Origin: G963667675 sp965249215
GTDB lineage: Bacteria > Chloroflexota > Dehalococcoidia > Lucifugimonadales > UBA3495
DNA: 64,000 bases
Direction of reading: 5' to 3'
Assembly: GCA_965249215.1 (NCBI GenBank)
Contig: CBDFLN010000002.1
Coordinates: forward strand, 1,426,001 to 1,490,000
A program made the translations under genes and the position numbers. Below are positions 8,107 through 15,910 of the stretch, piece by piece (position 1 is the stretch's first letter; each line of letters begins with the position of its first letter). The notes under the pieces are model-generated. The model saw nothing but the letters and a program-made list of their open reading frames with translations. It ran no database searches and was not told where the DNA came from.

Positions 8107-8456
8107 GATTAACCCCCATAAAGTCGCAGAATACTATGCCGGTTGCGCTCGTTCACACATCCCTTCGGATCCCAGGTTATGGCCTATGCTCCCACCCCCT
8201 TAACCGGGTAGTTTGTTGAATCGGAGACAAGTATAGCCAAAGGCTTTTCCACTCGCCCCGGATTTTCGTGCAAGTATTAAGCAAATTTGTGATTATGTCA
8301 ACAGTTAACCGCCAACAATTCGCGTCAACAGCCGTGACAACCCCGGTTTGGACGCAAACCGGCAATAGTGTGGTAACATAGCGGCGACTTCATAGGGGTC
8401 GTGGATGTGATGACGGCCGGGAATCCTCCGGCGGCAATTCAGCATTAGGATGATGA
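8107..8456. other. intergenic region between divergent genes, with an inverted repeat
   Basis: No gene. At 8343-8362 there is a CCGGTTT / AAACCGG inverted repeat (7-bp arms, 6-base spacer) about 95 bases before the peroxiredoxin start, a possible operator. Both divergent promoters must be here, but I cannot assign clear -35/-10 boxes. Confidence 0.4.
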
Positions 8457-8936
8457 ATGATGGCGGTTGAAATTGGACACCCAGCCCCTGGATTCAACTT
8501 GTACGACCAGGACCGCAACGAGCGGTCGCTGGCGGAGTTCAGAGGCAAGAACGTGGTATTGGCTTTCTATCCGGGCGCGTTCACCGGGGTGTGCACCACA
8601 GAAATGTGCGCCCTGAGAGACCAGGCAGGCCAGTTCAACTCGTTGAACGCCCAGGTCCTGGGCATAAGCGTGGACGCTCCCTTTGCACAAAAGGCGTGGT
8701 CCGACGCCAACGACTTGAACTTCCCGATTTTGAGCGACTTCAACCGTGAGGCCGTGGACCAATACGACGTAGCCCTGCCCAACCTGGGAGGGCTGCAGGG
8801 ATACGTTGCCGCGAACCGGGCGGTGTTCATCGTGGACAAGGAGGGGGTGGTGCGTTACAAGTGGCTTGCGCCTTCGCCGGCCAACGAGCCTGATTATGAA
8901 GAGATCCGGCGGGCCTTGGGGCAGTTGCCCGCGTAG
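8457..8936 (+). CDS. peroxiredoxin (AhpE/Bcp-like)
   Basis: A 159-residue cytoplasmic thiol peroxidase that reduces H2O2 and organic hydroperoxides. The active-site block is FYPGAFTGVCTTEMCALRD, with peroxidatic C46 preceded by T43 and a supporting R54. A second cysteine, C51, five residues later, has the spacing of the resolving cysteine of atypical 2-Cys Bcp enzymes; the rest (ISVDAPFAQKAW, FPILSDFNREAVDQYDV) is closer to AhpE/Tsa-type sequences. AGGA lies 6 bases before the ATG at 8457. It is a single gene; no thioredoxin or reductase is adjacent. Family secure; subtype uncertain. Confidence 0.93.
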   Translation: MMAVEIGHPAPGFNLYDQDRNERSLAEFRGKNVVLAFYPGAFTGVCTTEMCALRDQAGQFNSLNAQVLGISVDAPFAQKAWSDANDLNFPILSDFNREAVDQYDVALPNLGGLQGYVAANRAVFIVDKEGVVRYKWLAPSPANEPDYEEIRRALGQLPA

Positions 8937-9039
8937 CCCCTGAAGCACTGGACTTCACCCGACGCGGATATTCTTAGCCTACAGAGGCTACGCTTGTCCG
9001 GTCCCAGAGCGGTGCGGGACCACGGCCGGGTATGTTAGC

Positions 9040-10074
9040 TCAACGCGACTCCCGGTCATCGATACCACAGACTTCGGCCAACAGTTGGTAAGACCGCACC
9101 CTTTCCTCGAACCCGTAACAGATTGATACGACGCTGAGGTCGGGCGTCTGGTAGGCTTCGGCCAATGCCAGCATCTTTTCCTTGACCTGCCGGGGGTCGC
9201 CGTCCAAGCAGAGGCTTGCGTACTGCTGAACGTACTCCCATTCATTGGGTTGGTAGGTGTAAGCCTGGGCCTCTTCGGGGCTGGGTATCCCCTTGGCCCG
9301 TCCGGTTTGCGAGAGCAGCCGCGCCAGGTTGCGGCCGGATGCAAGGCGAAGGGCCTCTTCGGCGGTGTCGGCGCATAGCACCTGCACCCCGACATTGACC
9401 AAGGGCTCGGACAAGAACTCAGAGGGCATGAAGTGCCGCCTGTACGCTTGGACGATGGCCGGTCCTTCCTCTACACCGATGCCAAAGAAGTGAGCGTAGG
9501 AGAATGGCAAGCCAAACTGGGCAGCCATATAGGCGCTGTCGTACCGCGAACCCAGCATCCATACTTGAGGGACCTGGGGGGAGCCGGGGCCGGCGCGGAT
9601 GCCGGCGAAAGCGTGCTCGGGGTTCAAGCTCCCGGAGAGATGCCCTAAGAGGTCCAGTACCTGCTGGGGATACTGAGATACATGATTGGGCGGGCCGGGG
9701 TAGGTCATCGCCAACGCGGTCAATTGATCGCTGCCAGGGGCCCGTCCGATTCCCAGGTCGATGCGTCCCGGATGTACGGCAGCCAACATGCGGAAGTTCT
9801 CCGCAACTTTGAAGGCGCTGTAGTGGGACAGCATTACGCCGCCGGAGCCCACTCGTATCGACTTGGTCCGGCTTGCTACCAAGGCAGCAAGGACCTCAGG
9901 GCTAGTGCCGGCAAAGTTGGGCAGACTATGATGCTCCGCCAACCAGTACCGGTGGTAGCCCATAGCCTCGGTTGCCGCCGCGAGTTCAATGGTCTCCGTT
10001 AACGCATCGGTGGCTGTGCCGCCGACTCTTACGGGGGACTGGTCGACCACGCTGAGGACTAGCTTGGCTGCCAT
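9040..10074 (-). CDS. LLM-class flavin-dependent oxidoreductase (luciferase-like)
   Basis: A 344-residue TIM-barrel oxidoreductase using FMNH2 or F420. The N-terminus LVLSVVDQSPVRVGGT, the YWLAEHHSLPNFAGTSPEVL segment and the block RIDLGIGRAPGSDQLTA are typical of the MsnO8-like branch of bacterial luciferase-like proteins, and the length is usual. Substrate is not predictable from sequence. It is a single minus-strand gene whose end faces the peroxiredoxin gene; no flavin reductase neighbours it. Small hairpins exist between the two gene ends but none is a strong terminator. Confidence 0.9.
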   Translation of the reverse strand: MAAKLVLSVVDQSPVRVGGTATDALTETIELAAATEAMGYHRYWLAEHHSLPNFAGTSPEVLAALVASRTKSIRVGSGGVMLSHYSAFKVAENFRMLAAVHPGRIDLGIGRAPGSDQLTALAMTYPGPPNHVSQYPQQVLDLLGHLSGSLNPEHAFAGIRAGPGSPQVPQVWMLGSRYDSAYMAAQFGLPFSYAHFFGIGVEEGPAIVQAYRRHFMPSEFLSEPLVNVGVQVLCADTAEEALRLASGRNLARLLSQTGRAKGIPSPEEAQAYTYQPNEWEYVQQYASLCLDGDPRQVKEKMLALAEAYQTPDLSVVSICYGFEERVRSYQLLAEVCGIDDRESR

Positions 10075-10412
10075 AGGTTGCGCCGTCTTGGGACCTCGTC
10101 TACGGGTGCGTAGTAGTATCAGTAACAGCTACGACCGCGGCATGGTAACTTACACAGACCGGCTCCCACAAGCTGGCAGGACCAGCTATGCTGCCACTAG
10201 GTCAGACCAGCCAGGGTCAAGTGTACTCTATTCGGCTTCCACGTTGGGGCGGGGCGTTTGCTGCAGCGGGCAGTTGAAAGCACGGCTGCCGAGGACGCAG
10301 CATAAAGACGCCTGCGCTTCCGCCCCGAATGCTCGTCCTGTATAATCAAAATGCCCTCTACGAGAACCTCGAACTTGTCATACGCGGCGGGAGACAGGGA
10401 GACAGCGGGGTC

Positions 10413-10811
10413 ATGCAGGACAAGTATAAGGAAGAAATAGAAGAGATACTGCGTAAAGCCGGTGAAGCAGCTCCCGACAAATCCGCCAGGAAGTCGGAGC
10501 GCCCTCCGGAGGACCGTCCCAGGGATACTCTGGCCAGTCAACGAACTCCTGCACAGCGCCCCCAGCGCAGCCCGCGCCGCTGGACGATTAGCTCCGGAAA
10601 ATTAATGCTGGCGGGGTTGGTCCTGCTCCTACTAGGGTGGTTGGTGGTCCGCCCCCTAATCTGGATAGGCCTGATAGTGCTGGTGGCTGGCTACGTCCTG
10701 TACTTTCTGAAGCCGCGGTCGATGCAGCAGGAAAAGAGGTGGCGGGGACGGTCGGTGGAAGACGCGGCGGCGTCTCCGTGGGACTGGTTGAAACGGCGGT
10801 TTAAGGGCTGA
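10413..10811 (+). CDS. two-helix membrane protein, unknown
   Basis: A 132-residue protein starting MQDKYKEEIEEILRKAGE, an acidic amphipathic helix, then a Pro/Arg/Ser-rich linker, then two adjacent membrane helices (about residues 62-80 and 84-100) and a basic tail ending WLKRRFKG. An upstream ATG at 10329 would add 28 residues that look non-coding; GGGAG before 10413 supports the later start. No known domain. It converges on hemD with 18 bases between the ends. Confidence 0.65.
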   Translation: MQDKYKEEIEEILRKAGEAAPDKSARKSERPPEDRPRDTLASQRTPAQRPQRSPRRWTISSGKLMLAGLVLLLLGWLVVRPLIWIGLIVLVAGYVLYFLKPRSMQQEKRWRGRSVEDAAASPWDWLKRRFKG

Positions 10812-10824
10812 CCCGAGGTCAGCC
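10806..10824. terminator. hairpin between convergent genes
   Basis: Perfect 8-bp stem GGCTGACC / GGTCAGCC with a CGA loop, overlapping the stop of the plus-strand membrane gene and just beyond the end of hemD. Confidence 0.5.
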
Positions 10825-10829
10825 GGCGT

Positions 10830-11657
10830 TCACGGGGGGCCTGGCTCGAAATGCTGGGCCAGCGCTTGAACGAGGTTCCCCATGTGGGGATGGTCTGGCT
10901 CCACGTCCACGTTGATTCCGGCCCTGGATAACCCGCGAGTACAGACCGGCCCCACCGAGGCTACGACTAAGTCGGGGCCGTTCAAACGTCGCCGCAGGGA
11001 CTCCTCTGCACCAGCCTGAGCCGCGATGGCAATGAGGTTTAGCGGTTGGGGCTGGCTGGTGAAGGCAACGGCGTCGATGGCCCCTTGCTCAAGGTCGTCG
11101 ATAAGCCTAAACACCGGAGTCAGGTCCTCGGGCAATCCCCAGGTGTACAGAGTAACCTCCCGGACGTTGGCGCCCAGGTCGCTTAGGCCCTGGGTCAAGA
11201 ACCCGTTGGGAGAGCCGTAGGCCTGGACGGCCAGCGCCCGGCCCTTCAGGTCAATACCGGCCACGGCATTCAGCAGGTCTTCAGAGGTAAACGGCTCGGG
11301 AGGCATGACGTCGATGTGAATCTTGTGCTGGCGCAACACCCGGGCGGGCTTTGGGCTTCTGGCGATGACGGTGAGACGGTCCAGGGAGCGGAGGAATTCT
11401 TCTTGCCGGTCCATGGCGGCCGAGGTCTCGATGAGGGCCCTGGTGCCGACGCCGGTGAGGAGCACCATCACGTTAACGGCGCCGGAGCAGACGTCCTGAA
11501 CCAACCGGCGCACGTCGGGGCTGTCCTTGAGATAAACTTCCTGGAGTACAGGGGCAGAGTAGGGAACGCCGCCGTTGCGCTGAATGAGGGACCCCATTTC
11601 GGAGCGCATGCGGGCTTCCACGTAAGCAACTGTCTTACCGTTCAGCGAAGCAACCAC
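10830..11657 (-). CDS. hemD: uroporphyrinogen-III synthase
   Basis: A 275-residue enzyme that cyclises hydroxymethylbilane to uroporphyrinogen III, the precursor of siroheme, heme and cobamides. Family features: MVASLNGKTVAYVEARM at the N-terminus, MVLLTGVGTRALIE (usual Thr/Gly-rich loop), VIARSPKPARVLRQH, and DAVAFTSQPQPLNLI and VVASVGPVCTRGL in the second lobe. It starts 13 bases after nirA and is surely co-transcribed with it, fitting provision of siroheme for that enzyme. The other siroheme genes (cysG-type) are not in the window. Confidence 0.9.
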   Translation of the reverse strand: MVASLNGKTVAYVEARMRSEMGSLIQRNGGVPYSAPVLQEVYLKDSPDVRRLVQDVCSGAVNVMVLLTGVGTRALIETSAAMDRQEEFLRSLDRLTVIARSPKPARVLRQHKIHIDVMPPEPFTSEDLLNAVAGIDLKGRALAVQAYGSPNGFLTQGLSDLGANVREVTLYTWGLPEDLTPVFRLIDDLEQGAIDAVAFTSQPQPLNLIAIAAQAGAEESLRRRLNGPDLVVASVGPVCTRGLSRAGINVDVEPDHPHMGNLVQALAQHFEPGPP

Positions 11658-11670
11658 ACCGGTATGCTCC

Positions 11671-13512
11671 CTAGACCATGCACTCGCCCTCGCCGCGTTC
11701 CAGCTTGTACAGGTTGGTCCTCTCCCAGTCCACGTACATGTCGGAGCCGCCTTCGGCGGTCTCGGCTTTGGCCTGGGCCGCCGAGGCTACGGCGGTGAGG
11801 TCTTCCAAGCCGACGCGGTCGAGGAACTGGTTGAAGTTCTCCTGTCCCTCGCGGTTGTCCTTGTAATAGGTGGCGATTTCCCGCACCAGGTGGGGGGCCA
11901 ATTTGGCCGGGACCTTGATACGGGGGATCCGCGTTCCGATGCGGGAATCTTCCACCCGATTGTCGCCGTAGTTTCCGCCTAGGAAGAGCTCGTAGGCGGG
12001 TATCTGCTGGCCATCGGGGCCTTTAACGGCAGCGCCGTGGAAGCCGATATTGGCGATGTGATGGAGGCCGCAGCCGTTTGGGCAGCCGCTCATCTTGATG
12101 CGAATGTTCTGGACTCCTTCGTCGTCCAAGAGACCGTTCCAGGTCTCCATCTCCTCTCGCATCGCCTTGGCTAGCCCCATGGAGGCGGTGATGCCCAATT
12201 TGCAACTGTCGGTGCCGGGGCAGGAAACCACGTTAGTGATAGTGTGAGCGCCAGGCTCGGATAGCCCGATGGCTTCCAGTCCTTCCCAAACTCGCTGCAG
12301 GTAAGCAGCCGGCACCCAACGCATTACCAGGTTCTGCTCCTGGGTGGTCCGTACCCGGCCGCCGGAGTAGCGCCGGGTCATATCGGCCAATGCCCGGAAT
12401 TGGCCGGGGTCTAGGTCGCCCCTGGCCGGCTTGATGTATACCAGGTGGTAACCCTCCTGCCTTTGGGCCGCCACGTTGGTCTCAAGCCAACGCTGGTAGT
12501 CACTGCCGGACTGCCCGTTTCCGGCGGCCGCGATAAGCTGCGGAGGGGTCTCACGTTGGACCTCCTCGGCGTCCATTAGCGGCTTGGGATCGATGGGGCC
12601 AATGTTTTCCAGTTCGGCGTCGACCAGTTCCCGGAAGGCCTCGAGACCTATGCGGTCGATAAGCACCTTGATGCGGGCCATCATGCGGTTCTTGCGGAGC
12701 ATGTCGGCGTTGTTGAACACGGTCCATATTGCCAGGGCCACCCGCAAAAAGTCCTCTTCAGGCACGAAGTCGTACAGGGGCTTGGCCAGCCGGGGCATGA
12801 TTGACGTTCCGCCGCCGACATAAACCTTGAAGCCCTTCTTTTGGACTCCGTCCTGCTCCTCGACCTGGGACACATAGGTAAGGTCTTGGATGGCTGCGGC
12901 AACGCTATCGTGGTCCTGGCAGCCGGTGAAAGCGGTCTTGAACTTGCGGGGGAAGTTCTGGGTTATGGGATGGCGCACCCCATAGCGGACGTATGCGGTG
13001 AGGTAGGGCGTGGGGTCAAAGACCTCGTCGGGGCAGACTCCCGCGGTGGGGGAGCCAACCACGTTGCGCACGGTGTTGCCGCAGGCCTCCCTGGTAGACA
13101 GCCCAACCTTGCCCAGCAGCCGCAGGACCTCCGGGCACTCGGCCAAAGGGATATGGTGGAACTGGATGTTTTCCCGGGTGGTGATGTGCCCTTTGTGCAG
13201 CGGAGCATACTTCTCAGCGACGTCGCCCAATGCCTCCAGAGCCTCGGGGGTTAGAATTCCGCCGGGGACCTTCACACGAATCATTTGGACATCTGGCTGG
13301 CGCTGGCCGTAGACGCCCTGGCGAAGCCGGAAGGGGGTGAACTCGGCGACCTCCCGTTCGCCGGCTTCAAAGGCAGCGGACTCCTCTTCGAGGCGTTGGA
13401 TCTCGGCCTCTACGTGGGGAATGATTCCGGTCGAGGACTGAGCCAATTCCATGCTCTTGCGGTGGACTTCTTCCTGGGATGCCGGCTGATTGGTCCCGAT
13501 CCCTGTGCTCAA
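11671..13512 (-). CDS. nirA: siroheme nitrite/sulfite reductase
   Basis: A 613-residue cytoplasmic reductase for the six-electron reduction of nitrite to ammonia or sulfite to sulfide. Two ferredoxin-like half-domains pair with two siroheme/4Fe-4S domains. The cofactor ligands are visible as VVSCPGTDSCKLG (C-x5-C) and KMSGCPNGCGLHH (C-x3-C). The first half has LHKGHITTRENIQFHHI and GNTVRNVVGSPTAGVCP, typical of the family. The start is TTG at 13512 behind a perfect AGGAGG site. hemD follows in the same operon. Sequence alone does not decide nitrite versus sulfite, so the gene symbol is provisional. The C-terminus ends in a Cys (ECMV). Confidence 0.92.
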   Translation of the reverse strand: MSTGIGTNQPASQEEVHRKSMELAQSSTGIIPHVEAEIQRLEEESAAFEAGEREVAEFTPFRLRQGVYGQRQPDVQMIRVKVPGGILTPEALEALGDVAEKYAPLHKGHITTRENIQFHHIPLAECPEVLRLLGKVGLSTREACGNTVRNVVGSPTAGVCPDEVFDPTPYLTAYVRYGVRHPITQNFPRKFKTAFTGCQDHDSVAAAIQDLTYVSQVEEQDGVQKKGFKVYVGGGTSIMPRLAKPLYDFVPEEDFLRVALAIWTVFNNADMLRKNRMMARIKVLIDRIGLEAFRELVDAELENIGPIDPKPLMDAEEVQRETPPQLIAAAGNGQSGSDYQRWLETNVAAQRQEGYHLVYIKPARGDLDPGQFRALADMTRRYSGGRVRTTQEQNLVMRWVPAAYLQRVWEGLEAIGLSEPGAHTITNVVSCPGTDSCKLGITASMGLAKAMREEMETWNGLLDDEGVQNIRIKMSGCPNGCGLHHIANIGFHGAAVKGPDGQQIPAYELFLGGNYGDNRVEDSRIGTRIPRIKVPAKLAPHLVREIATYYKDNREGQENFNQFLDRVGLEDLTAVASAAQAKAETAEGGSDMYVDWERTNLYKLERGEGECMV

Positions 13513-13543
13513 GGGAGCCTCCTGGCGCCGTGTAATTAAAACG

Positions 13544-13570
13544 CCCGCCAGCTATTATAGTCTTGGCGGG
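13544..13570 (-). promoter_or_regulatory. inverted repeat enclosing the nirA -10 box
   Basis: On the minus strand a TATAAT box (13554-13559) sits inside a 7-bp inverted repeat CCCGCCA / TGGCGGG (13544-13550 and 13564-13570), 42 bases before the nirA TTG start. No good -35 box is visible, as expected for a regulated promoter. This could be an operator for a repressor or activator. Confidence 0.45.
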
Positions 13571-13839
13571 TGCAGATGGGCGCTAATCGACGGTTGTATT
13601 TGGATGACAGCCTGACCCTTATGGAGAAAGGCAAATACACAGGTGAAACAGGTCGTCCTCGAAGCGCATGTCTTTTGTAGTCTATTATTCCGTAGTTGGC
13701 TTGTCAACACAAAGTTGTTGACGGACTAGATAAGGACGCCTGGATTCCCGCTCAAAGGAAACCTTTGCGTAGCTCCCCGGACGGGACAAACATTGCGGTG
13801 GGAAGGGCGATATTGAAGCGGAGACCTTAGCATAACAAC
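13571..13839. other. gene-free stretch upstream of nirA
   Basis: No supportable gene. It contains a partly palindromic TTGTCAACACAAAGTTGTTGAC segment around 13700-13722 whose halves read TTGTCAACA and TTGTTGACG, and ends in the REP-like repeat next to the insertion sequence. Confidence 0.4.
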
Positions 13840-13893
13840 GGCTGTCCGTTCGCCCTTCGACACGCTCAGGACAGGCCCTTCGATCTCCCTCAG
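13840..13893. repeat. REP-like element, left half interrupted by the IS
   Basis: GGCTGTCCGTTCGCCCTTCG followed by a CCCTTCGATCTCCCTCAG core matches the left arm and core of the REP-like hairpins at 2781 and 31347. The matching right arm (GGACGAACGGACAGCC) is found 1.1 kb away at 15034-15049 on the other side of the IS110 element. Confidence 0.6.
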
Positions 13894-13908
13894 CAACTGT
13901 CTTTAGTG

Positions 13909-14856
13909 TCAAGAGTTCTGAGTAACAGGGTTCCAATGGCGATTATGCTTGACCATGACGTTGAGTATGGTGAGCAGCTTGCGCATGCAGGCGGTGAGGG
14001 CCACCTTCTTGGGTTTGCCGGCCTCACACAGGCGCTGGTAGAAGTCACGCAGGACTGGGTTGTATCTGGTGGCCACCAAGGTTGCCATGTACAGGGCTGC
14101 CCGCACCTGCCTGCGCCCTCCCCACACCGTGCGTTTCCCCCTAAGGGCGCCGCTGTCCCGGTTGAAGGGCGCCACATCCACCAGTGCGGCGATCTCACCA
14201 CGGTTCAACGCCCCCAGTTCGGGCAGGTCGGACAAGAGGGTCATGGACACAACCGGCCCCACGCCAGGAGTGCTACGGAGCAATTGGTCTTTGTCTCTCC
14301 ACATGGGAGAGGAGCGCATGAAGTCTCCCATATCCCGGTCCAGGTCCACCAGACTCTCTTCCAACCAGCGGATGTGCTCCTGGACCTTGGGGCGTATACG
14401 CGGGGCGGCAGTTCTAAGCCGGTTTTTCTCCGCAGTTATCATCTCCACCAGTTGGCGTCTTCGGGCCATCAGCGCCCTCAGTTCCTGAGAGGCGTCATCG
14501 GGCAGGGGTCTGGAGGCCGGGCGCATCGCCTCGGCAAAGTGGGCCAGCACCTGGGCGTCCAGCGCATCGGTTTTGGCCAGTTTCCCCGCAGCACGGGCGA
14601 AGTCCCGCACATGCCTGGGGTTAACTACTGCTATGGCCAATTTGGACGCAGCCAGTTCTCCCGCCAGGGCCATTTCCATTCCACCGGTAGCTTCCAGCAC
14701 TACCAGTTGGGGCGCCAGCTCTCCCAGACGTTCCACCAAGTCGTTGATCCCACGAGAGTTGTGAGGGAGCTGCCATGCCTCACCGGTAGGCCGTACCGCC
14801 ACATCCAAGCAGTCCTTGGAGACATCGATGCCAACAAACAACGGGAACTGGTTCAT
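13909..14856 (-). CDS. IS110-family transposase
   Basis: A 315-residue RNA-guided recombinase. The N-terminal RuvC-like DEDD domain is intact: D11 (FVGIDVSKD), E55 (VLEATGG), D97 and D100 (KTDALDAQ). A coiled-coil linker follows (~125-175), then the Transposase_20 domain with the helix-hairpin-helix TPGVGPVVSMTLLSDLPELG and PFNRDSGALRGKR carrying the catalytic serine S235. The length is at the short end of the usual range. A GGGAGG site lies before the ATG at 14856. All catalytic residues are present, so the element may be active. The non-coding DNA upstream is where IS110-group bridge RNAs are encoded. Confidence 0.95.
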   Translation of the reverse strand: MNQFPLFVGIDVSKDCLDVAVRPTGEAWQLPHNSRGINDLVERLGELAPQLVVLEATGGMEMALAGELAASKLAIAVVNPRHVRDFARAAGKLAKTDALDAQVLAHFAEAMRPASRPLPDDASQELRALMARRRQLVEMITAEKNRLRTAAPRIRPKVQEHIRWLEESLVDLDRDMGDFMRSSPMWRDKDQLLRSTPGVGPVVSMTLLSDLPELGALNRGEIAALVDVAPFNRDSGALRGKRTVWGGRRQVRAALYMATLVATRYNPVLRDFYQRLCEAGKPKKVALTACMRKLLTILNVMVKHNRHWNPVTQNS

Positions 14857-15033
14857 TCATCTACCTCCCTTCAAGGTGTTTCCCCTGACTCTGGCCCAAC
14901 CTTGCCTAATCCGGGCTCTTACGGCCCACCCAACTGTTCGGGCTCCAAGCAGGCAGGACGTGACGACCCTGCTGAGCCACGGTCTTCAAGACCCAGGACG
15001 AAGCGGTCTGTCACGTCCATGTTTAAGATACAA
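14857..15033 (-). ncRNA. candidate IS110 bridge RNA region
   Basis: The 177-base non-coding left end of the IS, upstream of the transposase, is the place where IS110-group elements encode the bridge RNA that pairs with donor and target DNA. A 9-bp inverted repeat GGACGTGAC / GTCACGTCC (14956-14964 and 15010-15018) encloses a possible stem-loop with an inner GACC...GGTC pairing. Exact ends and guide loops were not determined. The assignment is by position and structure, not by a covariance model. Confidence 0.4.
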
Positions 15034-15049
15034 GGACGAACGGACAGCC
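15034..15049. repeat. REP-like element, right arm beyond the IS
   Basis: GGACGAACGGACAGCC is the complement-pairing partner of the left arm at 13840-13852 and the expected continuation of the CCCTCAG core interrupted at 13893. Confidence 0.55.
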
Positions 15050-15084
15050 TAGCGCCCCGGATATGTAATGGTGTTCGTGCGGGG

Positions 15085-15138
15085 GAATGACGGTTGTGCA
15101 AAGGTCTCCTCAAGGCGGGAGTGAGGTAACCGTCATTC
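15085..15138. repeat. inverted repeat GAATGACGGTT / AACCGTCATTC
   Basis: Perfect 11-base arms at 15085-15095 and 15128-15138 with a 32-base centre containing CAAAGGTCTCCTCAAGGCGGG, a motif also found beside the REP-like copies at ~3890 and ~31400. It lies between the IS and the tRNA promoter. Confidence 0.5.
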
Positions 15139-15172
15139 GGACTCCGAGCCGGGTTCTAAAGGCTACTATAGC

Positions 15173-15201
15173 TTGTGACGGCGTCGAGGCCGTGATATTC
15201 T
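15173..15201 (+). promoter_or_regulatory. promoter of tRNA-Arg / tRNA-Pro
   Basis: -35 TTGTGA (15173-15178), 17-base spacer, -10 TATTCT (15196-15201), 13 bases before the tRNA-Arg 5' end. Confidence 0.6.
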
Positions 15202-15214
15202 AAGCCCGTTGCCA

Positions 15215-15289
15215 GCCCCCGTAGCTCAGTGGATAGAGTGCCGGCCTCCGGAGCCGGAGACGAGAGTTCGACTCTCTCCGGGGGTACCA
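15215..15289 (+). tRNA. tRNA-Arg (CCG)
   Basis: Complete cloverleaf of 75 bases. Acceptor GCCCCCG pairs with CGGGGGT, anticodon stem CCGGC/GCCGG encloses loop CTCCGGA (anticodon CCG), T arm GAGAGTTCGACTCTC, discriminator A and an encoded CCA. Confidence 0.95.
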
Positions 15290-15387
15290 AACGAGACTAG
15301 CGGGAAGTTCCCCTTGAGCCCGTTGGCGAATCTCAGCGGGGACTTGCAAAGCGGAAAGTTGTGCCCTTGGTTGCGGGCGCAGGGCAA

Positions 15388-15462
15388 CGGGGCGTGGCCC
15401 AGTGGCAGGGCGCCTGGTTTGGGACCAGGAGGTCGGCAGTTCGAATCTGCCCGCCCCGACCA
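15388..15462 (+). tRNA. tRNA-Pro (UGG)
   Basis: Complete cloverleaf of 75 bases. Acceptor CGGGGCG / CGCCCCG, anticodon stem CCTGG/CCAGG around loop TTTGGGA (anticodon TGG), T arm with GTTCGAATC, encoded CCA. It lies 98 bases after tRNA-Arg and is probably in the same transcript. Confidence 0.95.
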
Positions 15463-15558
15463 GCAACGAACTAGCTCACATAGTTGGCGGCGTTGGTCAG
15501 GCCGGAGAACACCGTCCCAAGGTCCCGCCGAGCCATGGCCCTCGCACCGGCGTTGAAG

Positions 15559-15867
15559 CTAGGCCCGCGCCAGTTTGTCGTTGTCGAAAACGAACGTTTT
15601 AACCCAATACTCGCCCCTGTAGAGGTGTTCGGCGATTTTAGATATGGACTGGCACAGCTCGCTTTCTTCGTAGTTCTTCAGGTCCTCCTCGGTTTCCCAC
15701 AAGGTGATGCTAATCCCTTCGTCGGGGTCTTCGGTGCTTCGCACCAGTTCCCGTACCGCCAGCCCCTTGACGGTATTGACTGTGGGCTCCACATCGCTTT
15801 TGTAAACCTTCTCATACTGATCCCAGGTCCCGAATTTAACCTTTCCCCAAGCCATTCTCAGGATCAT
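15559..15867 (-). CDS. dimeric alpha-beta barrel protein (ABM-like), copy 2
   Basis: A 102-residue protein resembling antibiotic-biosynthesis-monooxygenase-type barrels: MILRMAWGKVKFGTWDQYEK, a GLAVRELVRS strand, and GISITLWETEEDLKNYEESE. It aligns end to end with the next gene (MPYLRLSWGK...), which starts at the same motif. This and a perfect GGAGGT 7 bases upstream set the start at 15867 rather than the in-frame ATG at 15882. Members are heme-degrading enzymes, quinol oxygenases or have no known activity; catalytic specificity cannot be given. Tandem duplicate in one operon with the gene at 15911. Confidence 0.75.
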   Translation of the reverse strand: MILRMAWGKVKFGTWDQYEKVYKSDVEPTVNTVKGLAVRELVRSTEDPDEGISITLWETEEDLKNYEESELCQSISKIAEHLYRGEYWVKTFVFDNDKLARA

Positions 15868-15910
15868 CAGATTTACCTCCATCGATCATATGGGCAGGTC
15901 CAGAATAACG

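Larger units (their letters stand above)
13894..15033 (-). mobile_element. IS110-family insertion sequence
   Basis: Contains one intact IS110-type transposase gene and an upstream non-coding end. The edges are inferred: joining the left flank ending CCCTCAG (13893) to the right flank beginning GGACGAACGG (15034) rebuilds a REP-like hairpin like those elsewhere in the window. IS110 elements lack terminal inverted repeats and target-site duplications, and often insert in repeats, which fits. The 13-base inverted match between 13840-13852 and 15037-15049 is the hairpin's own arms and not an IS terminus. Length about 1140 bases. Confidence 0.65.

Noticed and set aside
13700..13722. TTGTCAACA ... 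TTGTTGACG palindrome as a promoter pair
   Set aside because: The halves look like -35 boxes, but no -10 follows on either strand and the nirA -10 lies elsewhere.
13840..15049. 13-base inverted match as terminal inverted repeats of the IS
   Set aside because: IS110 elements lack such termini, and the matched bases are the arms of the REP-like target, which also occur without the IS.
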